Virus record (IMG/VR): IMGVR_UViG_3300046517_002304
Location: 434,001-498,000 of that record
DNA: 64,000 nucleotides
Direction: 5' to 3' (one strand)
Source: a virus
Shown here: positions 49,725 through 57,595 of the stretch, piece after piece
Layout: the number at the start of each line of letters is the position of its first letter
Numbering within the stretch: the stretch's first letter is position 1
Translations under genes and position numbers: made by a program
The notes under the pieces: model-generated
What the model was told of the DNA's origin: nothing
The model's input: only the letters and a program-made list of their open reading frames with translations
Databases searched by the model: none

Positions 49725-50130
49725 AAATCAAATTTTTTTCTTTTAAAAATGAAACAATGCTAAAATGATTGTTATCTTCAAGTGCATTACTTGCCACCTT
49801 GCCATAAACATCCACCAAAATACCATCTTTTGATTTAGAATGCACAAACAAATTAGCACTGCTACAACTCTGAAGCACATCTGCCATAGCGTCACGGCCA
49901 CCTTCTTTGACCTTTAAATATAACTTTACAAAGTACGACTTTCCATCAATCATAACAGACAAATCGTTATCAGATAAAATATTAAGATTTTCCAGCGGGT
50001 ATTCTTTGCCAACATCCAATGAAGACATAACTGTAGCTGTCGGCGTATGAAAGTAATTCTTAATTCTCTCTCTTCCAAGCCATAACACTAATAAAAGCAA
50101 CGCCGCTAATGCCATGAGTTCAATTTTCAT
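49714..50130 (-). CDS. Membrane-anchored unknown protein
   Basis: A 138-residue protein with one N-terminal membrane segment (ELMALAALLLLVLWL) and a periplasmic or cytoplasmic remainder of about 115 residues without known motifs. Coupled to the upstream gene by ATGA. Confidence 0.7.
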   Translation of the reverse strand: MKIELMALAALLLLVLWLGRERIKNYFHTPTATVMSSLDVGKEYPLENLNILSDNDLSVMIDGKSYFVKLYLKVKEGGRDAMADVLQSCSSANLFVHSKSKDGILVDVYGKVASNALEDNNHFSIVSFLKEKNLIYEN

Positions 50131-50657
50131 GCCTGCTTCTCCTCATGCTCATCAATAGCCTGCTTAATCTGAAGCAAGTCTTCATACCAAAGACCGTACC
50201 GAGAAATTGACTTGGAGAATACAGAGATATCAAGTTGCGCAACTTCCCAGCATACGCTTCCATCATCATTGTACTTAATGTTTGTAGAGTATTTTGTACA
50301 ACCGCGTTCATCCTTTACTTTTACCTGCTTACCGTTCTCCTCTATTGTCTCGGGAAGATACTTCGGACTTATCCTTGATAAATTAAGATCTAAAAGTGCT
50401 TCGCGCTGAGCGTCATTGCATATATCAAGCCAGGCATCAGATGAAATAACAATCGCCATTTCATACTGTTCGCCAATCCATATCTTGGATAGCGGCGAAA
50501 ACTTAGATACCTTACCCCAATTAAATTTATTTCTTATAAACGGCTTAGCATCACAAAAAGCCAGCGCAATCGTGGCCAACTCAAGATTTGGGTGATTCTT
50601 TAATTTAACTTCCTGAAGCTTAGCTGCTTCAACTGGACCGGCTTTCCAAATTAACAT
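50127..50657 (-). CDS. Phage metallopeptidase-like fold without the HExxH site
   Basis: A 176-residue protein. Its course (SKIWIGEQYEMAIVISSDAW, then CNDAQREALLD) matches the putative phage metallopeptidases, whose next residues are H-E-L-x-H. Here they are LNLSR (residues 91-95), so both histidines and the Glu are lost. The fold assignment comes from the surrounding match, and loss of the site is read directly. Ribosome site AGGAGAGAT, 5 bases before the ATG. Confidence 0.75.
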   Translation of the reverse strand: MLIWKAGPVEAAKLQEVKLKNHPNLELATIALAFCDAKPFIRNKFNWGKVSKFSPLSKIWIGEQYEMAIVISSDAWLDICNDAQREALLDLNLSRISPKYLPETIEENGKQVKVKDERGCTKYSTNIKYNDDGSVCWEVAQLDISVFSKSISRYGLWYEDLLQIKQAIDEHEEKQA

Positions 50658-50718
50658 ATATCTCTCCTAATTGTTTTAGATAATATGTTATCGGTAGAAT
50701 AAAGAAAGGAGTTTAACC

Positions 50719-51183
50719 CTAAACTCTATCGCCCATTAAATCATCACTCAAGAAATCAATCTTGGCGCGCATTTCATCAAGGAGCTTTTTAACTTCGGCT
50801 GCACTTTCCTTAGTTAAATTAGAATTTAAGGCAAATATTCCATTAGTAGAGATGTGATGTAATCTTTCAAGTACCTCAACAGAAACCTTAAGATTATGCA
50901 ACGCATCTAACTTTGGACCAAAAGAAAAATCGGGAGTCGCCTTATTATCGCCGTCATTTCCAAGCGTATATGTATCAACTGGATTATCGGCCATTCCTTT
51001 AGGCTTAAAAGAAAGCCTATGAACCTTCTCTTCTGGACTATACTGATCTTTGTCATAGTAATCAACAGACTGATTGCCGAAAGCATCATTGGCTCTCTGT
51101 GTGCCATTCATTAGCTCTGCCTCCTGCTCTTCTTTAGACAGTGCCGCAGAATAAGCCTCAATCAATTCTCTCATAGATTCCAT
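50719..51183 (-). CDS. Unknown acidic protein
   Basis: A 154-residue protein. The first 30 residues form a charged helix (MRELIEAYSAALSKEEQEAE), and a second helix follows near 95-150 (LDALHNLKVSVEVLERLHHI, then AAEVKKLLDEMRAKIDFL). Resembles scaffold or chaperone-like virion proteins but no family is recognised. Preceded by GGAGG 9 bases from the ATG and CATAAATA 18 bases upstream. Confidence 0.75.
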   Translation of the reverse strand: MESMRELIEAYSAALSKEEQEAELMNGTQRANDAFGNQSVDYYDKDQYSPEEKVHRLSFKPKGMADNPVDTYTLGNDGDNKATPDFSFGPKLDALHNLKVSVEVLERLHHISTNGIFALNSNLTKESAAEVKKLLDEMRAKIDFLSDDLMGDRV

Positions 51184-51201
51184 ATAGATTTTCCTCCATA
51201 T

Positions 51202-51209
51202 TATTTATG
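51202..51209 (-). promoter_or_regulatory. T4-late-like octamer CATAAATA
   Basis: CATAAATA on the minus strand 18 bases before the ATG at 51183, leaving room for a short leader with a GGAGG ribosome site. Confidence 0.5.
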
Positions 51210-51238
51210 CCGCCCACAACAAAAACCGATAAACTAAC

Positions 51239-53689
51239 ATGGAAGATTGTAAGCGACTAGTACTTCTGTGCCAAGAAGCACTAAAAACAAAAGGCATAGA
51301 CGACACAATACACAATAACCGCCTCAGGTGGGAACTCAAGGAATTACAGGTCAAAAATGACTGCGGATATTTCCTGAACATCCATGATAAAGGCGTTAAA
51401 AACCAACCTAACCATAAAAATGTATTAGTTCCCTATTTGCTTGATATCTGTAATGAATTTGATATTACCAAGCTTCCAGAATTCCTAATGGGAGAAATGC
51501 CAGATATTGACGTTGACTACCTCCCAGAAATACAACAATATCTCAAAAATGATTATGTTCCCAAAGCGTTCGGAGCAGAATACGTTTGCAATATAGGAAG
51601 CCACAATACGCTTGGCGTAAAATCTGCGCTTATCGACACAGTAAGAATTTATAGCAAAGATAGAGACGAAATTCTTAAGATTACAACTAAACTCCAAGAC
51701 AAGAATGACGAAGGCAAGCCTATTTCCTTTGAAGAAGCGATTAACTCTAATTCCGACTTAAAGAAGTATTTGGCCGAAAATCCAGAAATTAAAGAAGCAG
51801 CGGGAAAGCTGGTCGGTAAAACTAGAAGCTTTGGGCAACATGCGGCTGGTGTTATCATATCCAGCGTACCTTTAAAAACCCTAGTGCCACTTATTTCCGG
51901 CAAAGATGGGATGCAATGTAGCGCATGGGGCGAAGGACAGCATAGCCTAGATTTAAGTACAGTAGGATTAATTAAATTTGACTTTCTAGGAAGCGAATCC
52001 TTAAACAAAGTCATGCAATGCCTTAAGCTTATAAAAGAAAGACATGGTATTGAAAAAGTATGTGCGGCACCAGGTGGAGACAACTGGTCAGACATTTCTT
52101 ATCTTAACGATCCAAAATGCCTAGAAATGGCTAGTAAAGGCGATCTCAAAACTATTTTCCAGTTTGATTCCGACGTTGCGCGTAAAATGTGCAAAGATGG
52201 TGGCGTTGATAGATTTGAAGATTTGGTAGCCTATACGTCATTAAACCGCCCAGGATGCTTGGAAATGGGTACAGATGTGGAATTCATCAAGCGCAAAAAG
52301 GGCGCTTCATATGAGGTCCACCCGCTTCTAGAGCCTATCCTAAGAGATACTTACGCGCTAATGTTATATCAGGAGCAACTCTTCCGTATTCTTAACGTGG
52401 TGGGCAAAATTCCAGAACATCAATGCATGGAGGTTCAAAAAGCAGTATCTAAGAAAAAAGTAGATAAGTTCGCAAAATATAAAGAAATGTTCGTAGAAAA
52501 TGGCCAAAAAGTATTAAACCAATCAAAAGAAGAACTAGAAAAACTTTGGGCATTAATTGAAGCGTTCGCCAAGTACTCCTTCAACCTCGCGCACGCCTGT
52601 AGCTATACCTATGTTTCTTCCAGAATGTTATGGTTAAAATGCCACTACCCACTTGAATGGTATGCGGCCTGTATGTCGTCTTTAAAAACAGCCGATTCTA
52701 AGCTACAAGAGTATCGTTACGATGGTGTTAAGCATGATATAGTTTTTAACCGTCTTGACATTAACAAATCCAAGAGTAATTTTGCTATCGCAGAAGACAA
52801 CTCAATCTACTATGCTTTCTCTAAGATTAAGGGAATCGGTGATGATATTGCGGATAGAATTACATCATTGCAACCCTATGCTGATTTAAAGGATTTTCTA
52901 CATAAGTTCGGAGTTCTTTCTAATACACTAAAGCCGCTTATAGCACTAAGAATATTCGGCGATGACACAGTTTCTCTATGGAAGGAATATGAAAGATTTA
53001 AAGATGGCATTGACCAGAAAATAGAAGATTTAAACACTAAGCACGCTGAAACAATAAACAAGCACGCTTCGGAATTAATGTCTCTGCTTCCAGAACAATT
53101 GATGGATATCAATTCAATAAGTGAAATAGACAAATTAGAAAACATTATAGATGCTAAAATCTATAAGAAGTTATTAAAAATTAAAGAAAAAAACGGCAAA
53201 ACGATTGAGACATTTAATAAGAAACTAGCCAAACTTGAGAATTATGAAGTTAAAATTGAGCCTGAATACGAAAAGCTACTCCTAGACAAAGATGCAGCGG
53301 AAATCGCATTTTACGGATTTCCTTGGGACAGCCCATTATCCAAATACGTATCGGCAGAAGAACATCACTTTGACTGGATGGATGCTAACGGATTAGAAGT
53401 AGCGCCCATTAATGTAAGAATTACAAACATACAAGAAAAACAGGGAAAAGTTAAGTTTTATCAATTAACGGTTCAGGATATTTTAGGTGCGGAAAAGAAA
53501 GCAAACATATGGAACTCTGACTATAATATCTGGAAGGAATTGTTAGTAGTTGGTGCGCTAATAAGAATACAGTTAAAGGCTCCAAATGGCGGTTTTCCAA
53601 CTTATACGATGACATCGGAACGATTTAAAAAATATGTACGTGGAGTTAACGATTTTAGAATAGTGAATTTAGCAGGAGAAGTAAAATGA
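51239..53689 (+). CDS. dnaE: DNA polymerase III alpha subunit, catalytic core without PHP domain and without the G-S loop
   Basis: An 816-residue protein against about 1160 for DnaE. It starts inside the palm: RLRWELKELQVKNDCGYFLN aligns with the palm start. The palm acids are present: MPDIDVDY (Asp89, Asp91, Asp93) and KFDFLG (Asp248). Then come fingers (SLNRPGCLEMG, then ALMLYQEQLFRI), the tail FAKYSFNLAHACSYTYVSSR, the helix-hairpin-helix (KIKGIGDDIADRI) and an OB fold to the end. The N-terminal PHP domain and the conserved G-P-G-R-G-S loop, between GYFL and the PDIDVDY motif, are missing. The missing half may be encoded elsewhere, or the enzyme may be altered. The in-frame stop just upstream shows the start is genuine. 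Confidence 0.9.
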   Translation: MEDCKRLVLLCQEALKTKGIDDTIHNNRLRWELKELQVKNDCGYFLNIHDKGVKNQPNHKNVLVPYLLDICNEFDITKLPEFLMGEMPDIDVDYLPEIQQYLKNDYVPKAFGAEYVCNIGSHNTLGVKSALIDTVRIYSKDRDEILKITTKLQDKNDEGKPISFEEAINSNSDLKKYLAENPEIKEAAGKLVGKTRSFGQHAAGVIISSVPLKTLVPLISGKDGMQCSAWGEGQHSLDLSTVGLIKFDFLGSESLNKVMQCLKLIKERHGIEKVCAAPGGDNWSDISYLNDPKCLEMASKGDLKTIFQFDSDVARKMCKDGGVDRFEDLVAYTSLNRPGCLEMGTDVEFIKRKKGASYEVHPLLEPILRDTYALMLYQEQLFRILNVVGKIPEHQCMEVQKAVSKKKVDKFAKYKEMFVENGQKVLNQSKEELEKLWALIEAFAKYSFNLAHACSYTYVSSRMLWLKCHYPLEWYAACMSSLKTADSKLQEYRYDGVKHDIVFNRLDINKSKSNFAIAEDNSIYYAFSKIKGIGDDIADRITSLQPYADLKDFLHKFGVLSNTLKPLIALRIFGDDTVSLWKEYERFKDGIDQKIEDLNTKHAETINKHASELMSLLPEQLMDINSISEIDKLENIIDAKIYKKLLKIKEKNGKTIETFNKKLAKLENYEVKIEPEYEKLLLDKDAAEIAFYGFPWDSPLSKYVSAEEHHFDWMDANGLEVAPINVRITNIQEKQGKVKFYQLTVQDILGAEKKANIWNSDYNIWKELLVVGALIRIQLKAPNGGFPTYTMTSERFKKYVRGVNDFRIVNLAGEVK

Positions 53690-54048
53690 ATGTAATGTTA
53701 TTTGTGTTAGGAACAATTGGAGCTTCGTTTATTCTAGTAGACAGCACTTTATTTGCTCCAATTAGAAGCAAGCTAGAAAAATATGAATACCTATATTCTA
53801 TGGTTACTTGCTATCAATGCAACTCTTTCTGGCTCGGAATGCTATTTGGATTCTTTTTAATTTCCAGTAATTTGTTTAGCGTATTTGCTTGTGGTTGCGC
53901 TGCAAGTTTTCTTAGCATCTTTGCGGCAGCTTTTATCAATGTATTTGAATCGTTTACTAGCAGAATGCAATCGCTTGGATCTCCCTTCCCGCAAAACGTT
54001 CCATGCGTTAACTGCGGCAAGAAACAAACAGAAGAAGCGTCTAAATAA
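53686..54048 (+). CDS. Small membrane protein, DUF1360-like
   Basis: A 120-residue protein. A first hydrophobic segment (LFVLGTIGASFILVD), then APIRSKLEKYEYLYSMVTCY, QCNSFWLGMLFGFFLI, and a further hydrophobic segment match small membrane proteins of the DUF1360 type (APIR...C-x-x-C-x-x-F-W-x-G). The end has a CVNCGKKQ tail. The start overlaps the dnaE stop (ATGA) with GGAG before it. Function unknown. Confidence 0.8.
   Translation: MNVMLFVLGTIGASFILVDSTLFAPIRSKLEKYEYLYSMVTCYQCNSFWLGMLFGFFLISSNLFSVFACGCAASFLSIFAAAFINVFESFTSRMQSLGSPFPQNVPCVNCGKKQTEEASK
54040..54047 (+). promoter_or_regulatory. T4-late-like octamer TCTAAATA, 4 bases from ATG
   Basis: TCTAAATA, then ACAT, then the ATG at 54052. 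The octamer lies over the preceding gene's end, whose stop is within it. Confidence 0.5.
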
Positions 54049-54051
54049 CAT

Positions 54052-54732
54052 ATGACGTGCAGAAAATACGTACGCGGATCATACCCCACTAAAGGGAAGT
54101 GTTCGCCTTGTGGCGTTTCATTGTGTAATTCTAAATTGCTACAATGCTGCGGTAAAATCTGTCCGCCTCCAGCGTGCCCGCAAATAGAAAATCAATATGG
54201 CATCGGCTGCTGCGCAATCATTGTAGATGGCGCAAGAACTATGAATTACTCTATAGAATCATCGTGTCCATGCCTAGATGGACTTACCGGCACATTTCAA
54301 GCTCTGGGGAATGGGGGTGAGGTAACATCTTGGGGAGAGGATGGCCATCACCTCGCTAGCCCTCAGTGCGACTGTCGGGAAGGCGGATGCCTAGGACTTC
54401 CAGATACATTCAATAAATCTACATTCAGCATGACGATCAGGTGCGACAGTGGTGGATTTTCGCTACTGGCGCAAACTTTCGGCGGGAACAACCGAATGTG
54501 CGAAGGCGGCTCCTGGGTATGCCAAATGTCTGCAAATGCATCATGGGTGTGCTGCGATACATCCATGCCGTTACCACTAGAGCCAATAGGCATTGACGGA
54601 CAAGCATGCGATAGTTTTTCTTACACCTTTGAGGGATTTATGATGAAGCCTGATTCTTTTTTTAATAGAAATACATGTGGCTGTCCATGTGCTCAAGGAT
54701 CTTCTATATCCGTTACAGTTACAAATATATAA
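54052..54732 (+). CDS. Very cysteine-rich protein, possible virion surface protein
   Basis: A 226-residue protein with 24 cysteines, including CC pairs and C-x-C motifs (LQCCGKICPPPACP, IGCCAIIV, CGCPCAQ). No signal peptide and no known domain. Composition suggests a disulfide- or metal-stabilised structural protein. No ribosome site; a TAAATA octamer lies 4 bases before the ATG. It is followed at 4 bases by a similar smaller gene. Confidence 0.7.
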   Translation: MTCRKYVRGSYPTKGKCSPCGVSLCNSKLLQCCGKICPPPACPQIENQYGIGCCAIIVDGARTMNYSIESSCPCLDGLTGTFQALGNGGEVTSWGEDGHHLASPQCDCREGGCLGLPDTFNKSTFSMTIRCDSGGFSLLAQTFGGNNRMCEGGSWVCQMSANASWVCCDTSMPLPLEPIGIDGQACDSFSYTFEGFMMKPDSFFNRNTCGCPCAQGSSISVTVTNI

Positions 54733-54735
54733 AAT

Positions 54736-55260
54736 ATGACAAGATGTAACACGCCAGGCAATCAAAAGTCCTGTTATGTAATAATAGGATTTACAAGTAA
54801 CATCAAACTAGAGGCCGGAAGCCCAAATACATTTGACCTCCATTGCGTAAATCAATTCTACTCAATCGGCGATCAAACAATAACTGAAAATGATATCATA
54901 AAAAAATATTACTGTAGTGATGGTAGTGACGGACATCTACCCTGCAATGTATCATCGGAATGGGCGAATTGTAGCGTACAAGGTGTAACAGTATATCTCA
55001 ATATCGGAGGACCATACTTAACGCCGCCGGTTGATGTGCATGATGGAGACAATATAACAGTGATAGTCACCTTTCCCGGAGATGCACCAATAAACCCCCC
55101 CCTGTCCTTAGGAAGATTTCCTGACGGCATTGAGTGCGTACAGTCTATGCCTATGTTCGTCTTTAGCTACTATAAGCCTAGCCAAAACAAGATAGTTATA
55201 AACAGACAGGCATTAATTAGACAAATTAAAGCCGACCAAAAACGTAGAAATATCCGATAG
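54736..55260 (+). CDS. Unknown beta-rich protein, possibly virion
   Basis: A 174-residue protein with six cysteines, beta-rich (VYLNIGGPYLTPPV, ITVIVTFPGDAPINPP) and ending in a basic tail (QIKADQKRRNIR). Its octamer AATATATA is 4 bases from the ATG. It resembles its upstream neighbour in composition, and both are probably structural. Function unknown. Confidence 0.65.
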   Translation: MTRCNTPGNQKSCYVIIGFTSNIKLEAGSPNTFDLHCVNQFYSIGDQTITENDIIKKYYCSDGSDGHLPCNVSSEWANCSVQGVTVYLNIGGPYLTPPVDVHDGDNITVIVTFPGDAPINPPLSLGRFPDGIECVQSMPMFVFSYYKPSQNKIVINRQALIRQIKADQKRRNIR

Positions 55261-55323
55261 TCTTAAAATATACCTTTTCCACAATATATAATACGTACAG
55301 TAATTTAATAGGATAATCTAAAA

Positions 55324-56196
55324 ATGAGTCTAAAATCATTCGAAGAGTTTGTAAAAAATAAAGGTGGAGTTCCTTACGTGTTTTCGGAAAAGATTCCACC
55401 AAAGTCAATTTCTGCTGATTCAGAAGGCGATGAAGAAGGCATGGGATTGCTTGGAAGTCCTCAGATGATGGACAAAGAACAACCCCCACTAACGCGGGTT
55501 GAGAAAAAGGACATGGCCGATCCAGAGTATACGAAGAATGGCGAAAAACTAAAGACTCAAAAAGAAGGCGTTGAACTAGTTGAGCATCGTGGCGAAAGCG
55601 ATGATTTATCAATGTCAAGTATTGATGGCGGAAAATTTTCGCCATCAATTAGCGAAGTTGCTTCATATACGGCTAAGTTAATTAAGAAGCACCCTCATAC
55701 AGCAGAGCACTTTGTTAGAAACCTAAAGAAGCACGGCAGTTTTGAGGGATTTATCGCTGAGGCCGTTGAGCACCCAGAAACATTCGCGTGTCTAGCAAAT
55801 CACATCGGGCATGACGAACATGGTCCCCGCCATTCAAAAAAGATGGTCAAGGCCCTAATGGCGCATCACACTGCAAAACATGCTATTAAAGAAAGCGTTG
55901 ATGGTCCTCGTGGTGGCGATTTCGGTGGCGGAATGCCTTCGGCTCCTCCAGCACCAATGGGAGTTGCGCCAATGCCAGTTAATTCAGATCCTACCGGGCT
56001 TTCACCAACGACCGGAATGAGTGGGATGGGTGGAAGCGGGAACCTGAGTACAAGCCAAGCGCCGCCGGCCGTTCAGATGCCTGCTCCATCCGAGTCAGCA
56101 CACAAGGGCGAAGGGTACCACAACCTGGTATCAGAAATGAGCAAGGAGCCGGAAATGCACGATGCGATGCGTGAATGTTGCGGCATGGGATACTAA
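55324..56196 (+). CDS. Probable virion protein with capsid-targeting-like N-terminus
   Basis: A 290-residue protein. The N-terminus SLKSFEEFVKNKGG resembles the K-x-(F/Y)-x-E-(F/W) start shared with the two following genes. The middle (residues about 100-200) is His-rich and helical (SYTAKLIKKHPHTAEHFVRN, then HIGHDEHGPRH), and the C-terminal quarter is Gly/Pro/Met-rich and disordered-looking. It is followed by a bidirectional terminator. A structural or internal protein is likely; no family is recognised. Confidence 0.7.
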   Translation: MSLKSFEEFVKNKGGVPYVFSEKIPPKSISADSEGDEEGMGLLGSPQMMDKEQPPLTRVEKKDMADPEYTKNGEKLKTQKEGVELVEHRGESDDLSMSSIDGGKFSPSISEVASYTAKLIKKHPHTAEHFVRNLKKHGSFEGFIAEAVEHPETFACLANHIGHDEHGPRHSKKMVKALMAHHTAKHAIKESVDGPRGGDFGGGMPSAPPAPMGVAPMPVNSDPTGLSPTTGMSGMGGSGNLSTSQAPPAVQMPAPSESAHKGEGYHNLVSEMSKEPEMHDAMRECCGMGY

Positions 56197-56210
56197 CTTA
56201 GTCATAAGTT

Positions 56211-56239
56211 AAAAAAAGCCGCTTTAAGCGGCTTTTTTT
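56211..56239. terminator. Bidirectional rho-independent terminator
   Basis: AAAAAAAGCCGCTT (56211-56224) and AAGCGGCTTTTTTT (56226-56239) form a perfect hairpin with A and T runs at both ends, lying between two convergent genes. Confidence 0.95.
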
Positions 56240-56245
56240 ATTCGA

Positions 56246-56788
56246 TCAATCCCCATTACCCTTTTTGTAAATTTTCTTGATCTGGGATAAATCTTCCTTA
56301 GACGGCTTGCTACCACGATACTTCTGATATAATGGCTGCGCCTTGCACTTATGCTTCCAAAACTTCTCAGTAGCAATCTGTATTTCACATATCATGCCAC
56401 CAATTACAATATCTACATGCACAGTTCCATAATAGCCAAACTCATACTCATTAGGACTATCATTATGGGCGACCTTCTTAACAATGAAATGCTTCTTGAT
56501 ATTATCAACAATTTTAGATATTTGATTTTTGGTATCTACAAGAATCGCGGCCCTTAATATGTCAAATACCTTAGATGGAGACTTATTCCTTTTCTTGGTT
56601 TTATTATTAAACGACTTCTCGCTTTTAATATCTATGACAATCTTATGTCCATCAGCAGAATGCTTGAGTAGCGTAGCAAATTTTGGCTTCAATTCTAAAG
56701 CCATTTTCTTTGCTTTATCATAAGTTTGAAAATCCTGCTTTTTAGCAATCGGCTGAGGATTTTTCTCTATCCATTCTTTAAAGTCCAT
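56246..56788 (-). CDS. RelA/SpoT-like nucleotidyltransferase-domain protein
   Basis: A 180-residue protein. KKRNKSPSKVFDILRAAILV near residues 66-85 matches the D-x-x-R segment of RelA/SpoT synthetase domains, EFGYYGTVHVDIVI near 116-129 matches G-Y-R-x-x-H, and GGMICEIQIATEKFW near 130-144 matches E-I-Q-x-x-T. The catalytic Asp and Glu are both kept. The final helix contains LYQKYR. The N-terminus MDFKEWIEKNPQ resembles neighbouring virion-type starts. Such small domains make or modify nucleotides, or act as toxins. That it is injected with the DNA is speculation. A CATAAATA octamer lies 4 bases from the ATG. Confidence 0.75.
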   Translation of the reverse strand: MDFKEWIEKNPQPIAKKQDFQTYDKAKKMALELKPKFATLLKHSADGHKIVIDIKSEKSFNNKTKKRNKSPSKVFDILRAAILVDTKNQISKIVDNIKKHFIVKKVAHNDSPNEYEFGYYGTVHVDIVIGGMICEIQIATEKFWKHKCKAQPLYQKYRGSKPSKEDLSQIKKIYKKGNGD

Positions 56789-56792
56789 ACAT

Positions 56793-56800
56793 TATTTATG
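56793..56800 (-). promoter_or_regulatory. T4-late-like octamer CATAAATA, 4 bases from ATG
   Basis: CATAAATA, then ATGT, then the ATG of the RelA/SpoT-like gene. No ribosome site is present. Confidence 0.5.
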
Positions 56801-56802
56801 AA

Positions 56803-56997
56803 CTAGGATTTCTTCTTTTTCTTTTTACGATGTTCGGCCCTATCACCAGCACTACCAATCGGCCAACCTTCCATTGAAACTCCGGCAACACCTGCCGAGC
56901 CAGCAATATTAAAACCGAGTTTCTGCAACCTGCTTTTTGGCACGGTCCCTACAATAATTGCCCCGCCTTCTTTTAGCCATTCTTGAAACGTTTTCAT
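56803..56997 (-). CDS. Small protein with T4-internal-protein-like N-terminus
   Basis: A 64-residue protein starting MKTFQEWLKEGGAII. The first ten residues closely resemble the capsid-targeting sequence of T4 internal proteins (MKTYQEFIAE), including the L-x-E cleavage pattern. The end is a strongly basic tail (AEHRKKKKKKS), which suits DNA or capsid-interior packing. The octamer GTTATATA lies 4 bases before the ATG and a strong terminator just upstream separates it from the next unit. Confidence 0.7.
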   Translation of the reverse strand: MKTFQEWLKEGGAIIVGTVPKSRLQKLGFNIAGSAGVAGVSMEGWPIGSAGDRAEHRKKKKKKS

Positions 56998-57013
56998 ATA
57001 TTATATAACAAAA

Positions 57014-57038
57014 GCGGCCTAGGAAATTCCTAGGCCGC
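57014..57038 (-). terminator. Rho-independent terminator
   Basis: GCGGCCTAGG pairs with CCTAGGCCGC across a 5-base loop, and a TTTTG tail follows on the minus strand. It ends the transcript of the duplicated-gene region just before the small-protein start. Confidence 0.9.
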
Positions 57039-57100
57039 TCACTATCCAAAAAGGAGACTTGGCTCCTGACAGAAATTATATACCAACTACGCTTTAATAA

Positions 57101-57595
57101 TTAAAAGCCGCCAACTATTTCATGCACTTCATCAACACTAATTCCTAACACTTTAGAAGCATTTTTAATCTTCTTATGAAGAAGGGTATAATTAGCCTTC
57201 ATTCGCTTTACGTGCTCTTTCAACTGAGGGTGATCGGTATTATATAAAGCGTCCTCTCCCGCGTCCCAAACATCAGCATATGCATCGGCAACATCAATTT
57301 CACCAGAGCTAAAATAAGCACAAGCCAAAGATACATTATACACAATCGGGTGTTGAACTGTGACCTGTATATCGGTACTAGCCGTAACCGAAATAAGAGA
57401 CTTTATTTCTCGTATAAGAGGATGTCCCGCTAGTTTGTTTTGTTCATCATACTGAATATGGTAAATTTTCTGATTAATCTTGCTCTGCAACGCCTGCAAA
57501 GCTTTTAAATCATTAACGCTATCTATATCAACGCCTTTTTTAGCGCCCTTGATTTTAGTTTTAATAGCTTTAACTTTAGTTTTCATATTTTTCAT
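57101..57595 (-). CDS. Unknown protein, family A copy 1
   Basis: A 164-residue protein. It and the gene at 58126-58587 share a helix VNDLKALQALQSKINQKI / INDRKVLTKLRESIDNKI, a segment with D/N-H-P and a terminal L/F-G-I-S-x-x-x-V-x-x-I-V. The N-terminus is very basic (KNMKTKVKAIKTKIKGAKK). Function unknown. It lies downstream of a family B gene with a one-base gap. Confidence 0.8.
   Translation of the reverse strand: MKNMKTKVKAIKTKIKGAKKGVDIDSVNDLKALQALQSKINQKIYHIQYDEQNKLAGHPLIREIKSLISVTASTDIQVTVQHPIVYNVSLACAYFSSGEIDVADAYADVWDAGEDALYNTDHPQLKEHVKRMKANYTLLHKKIKNASKVLGISVDEVHEIVGGF

Noticed and set aside
51239-51500. A split intein or intron at the dnaE start
   Set aside because: No intein end motifs or intron boundaries are visible, and an in-frame stop lies just upstream of the ATG. 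The missing loop looks like a true substitution.
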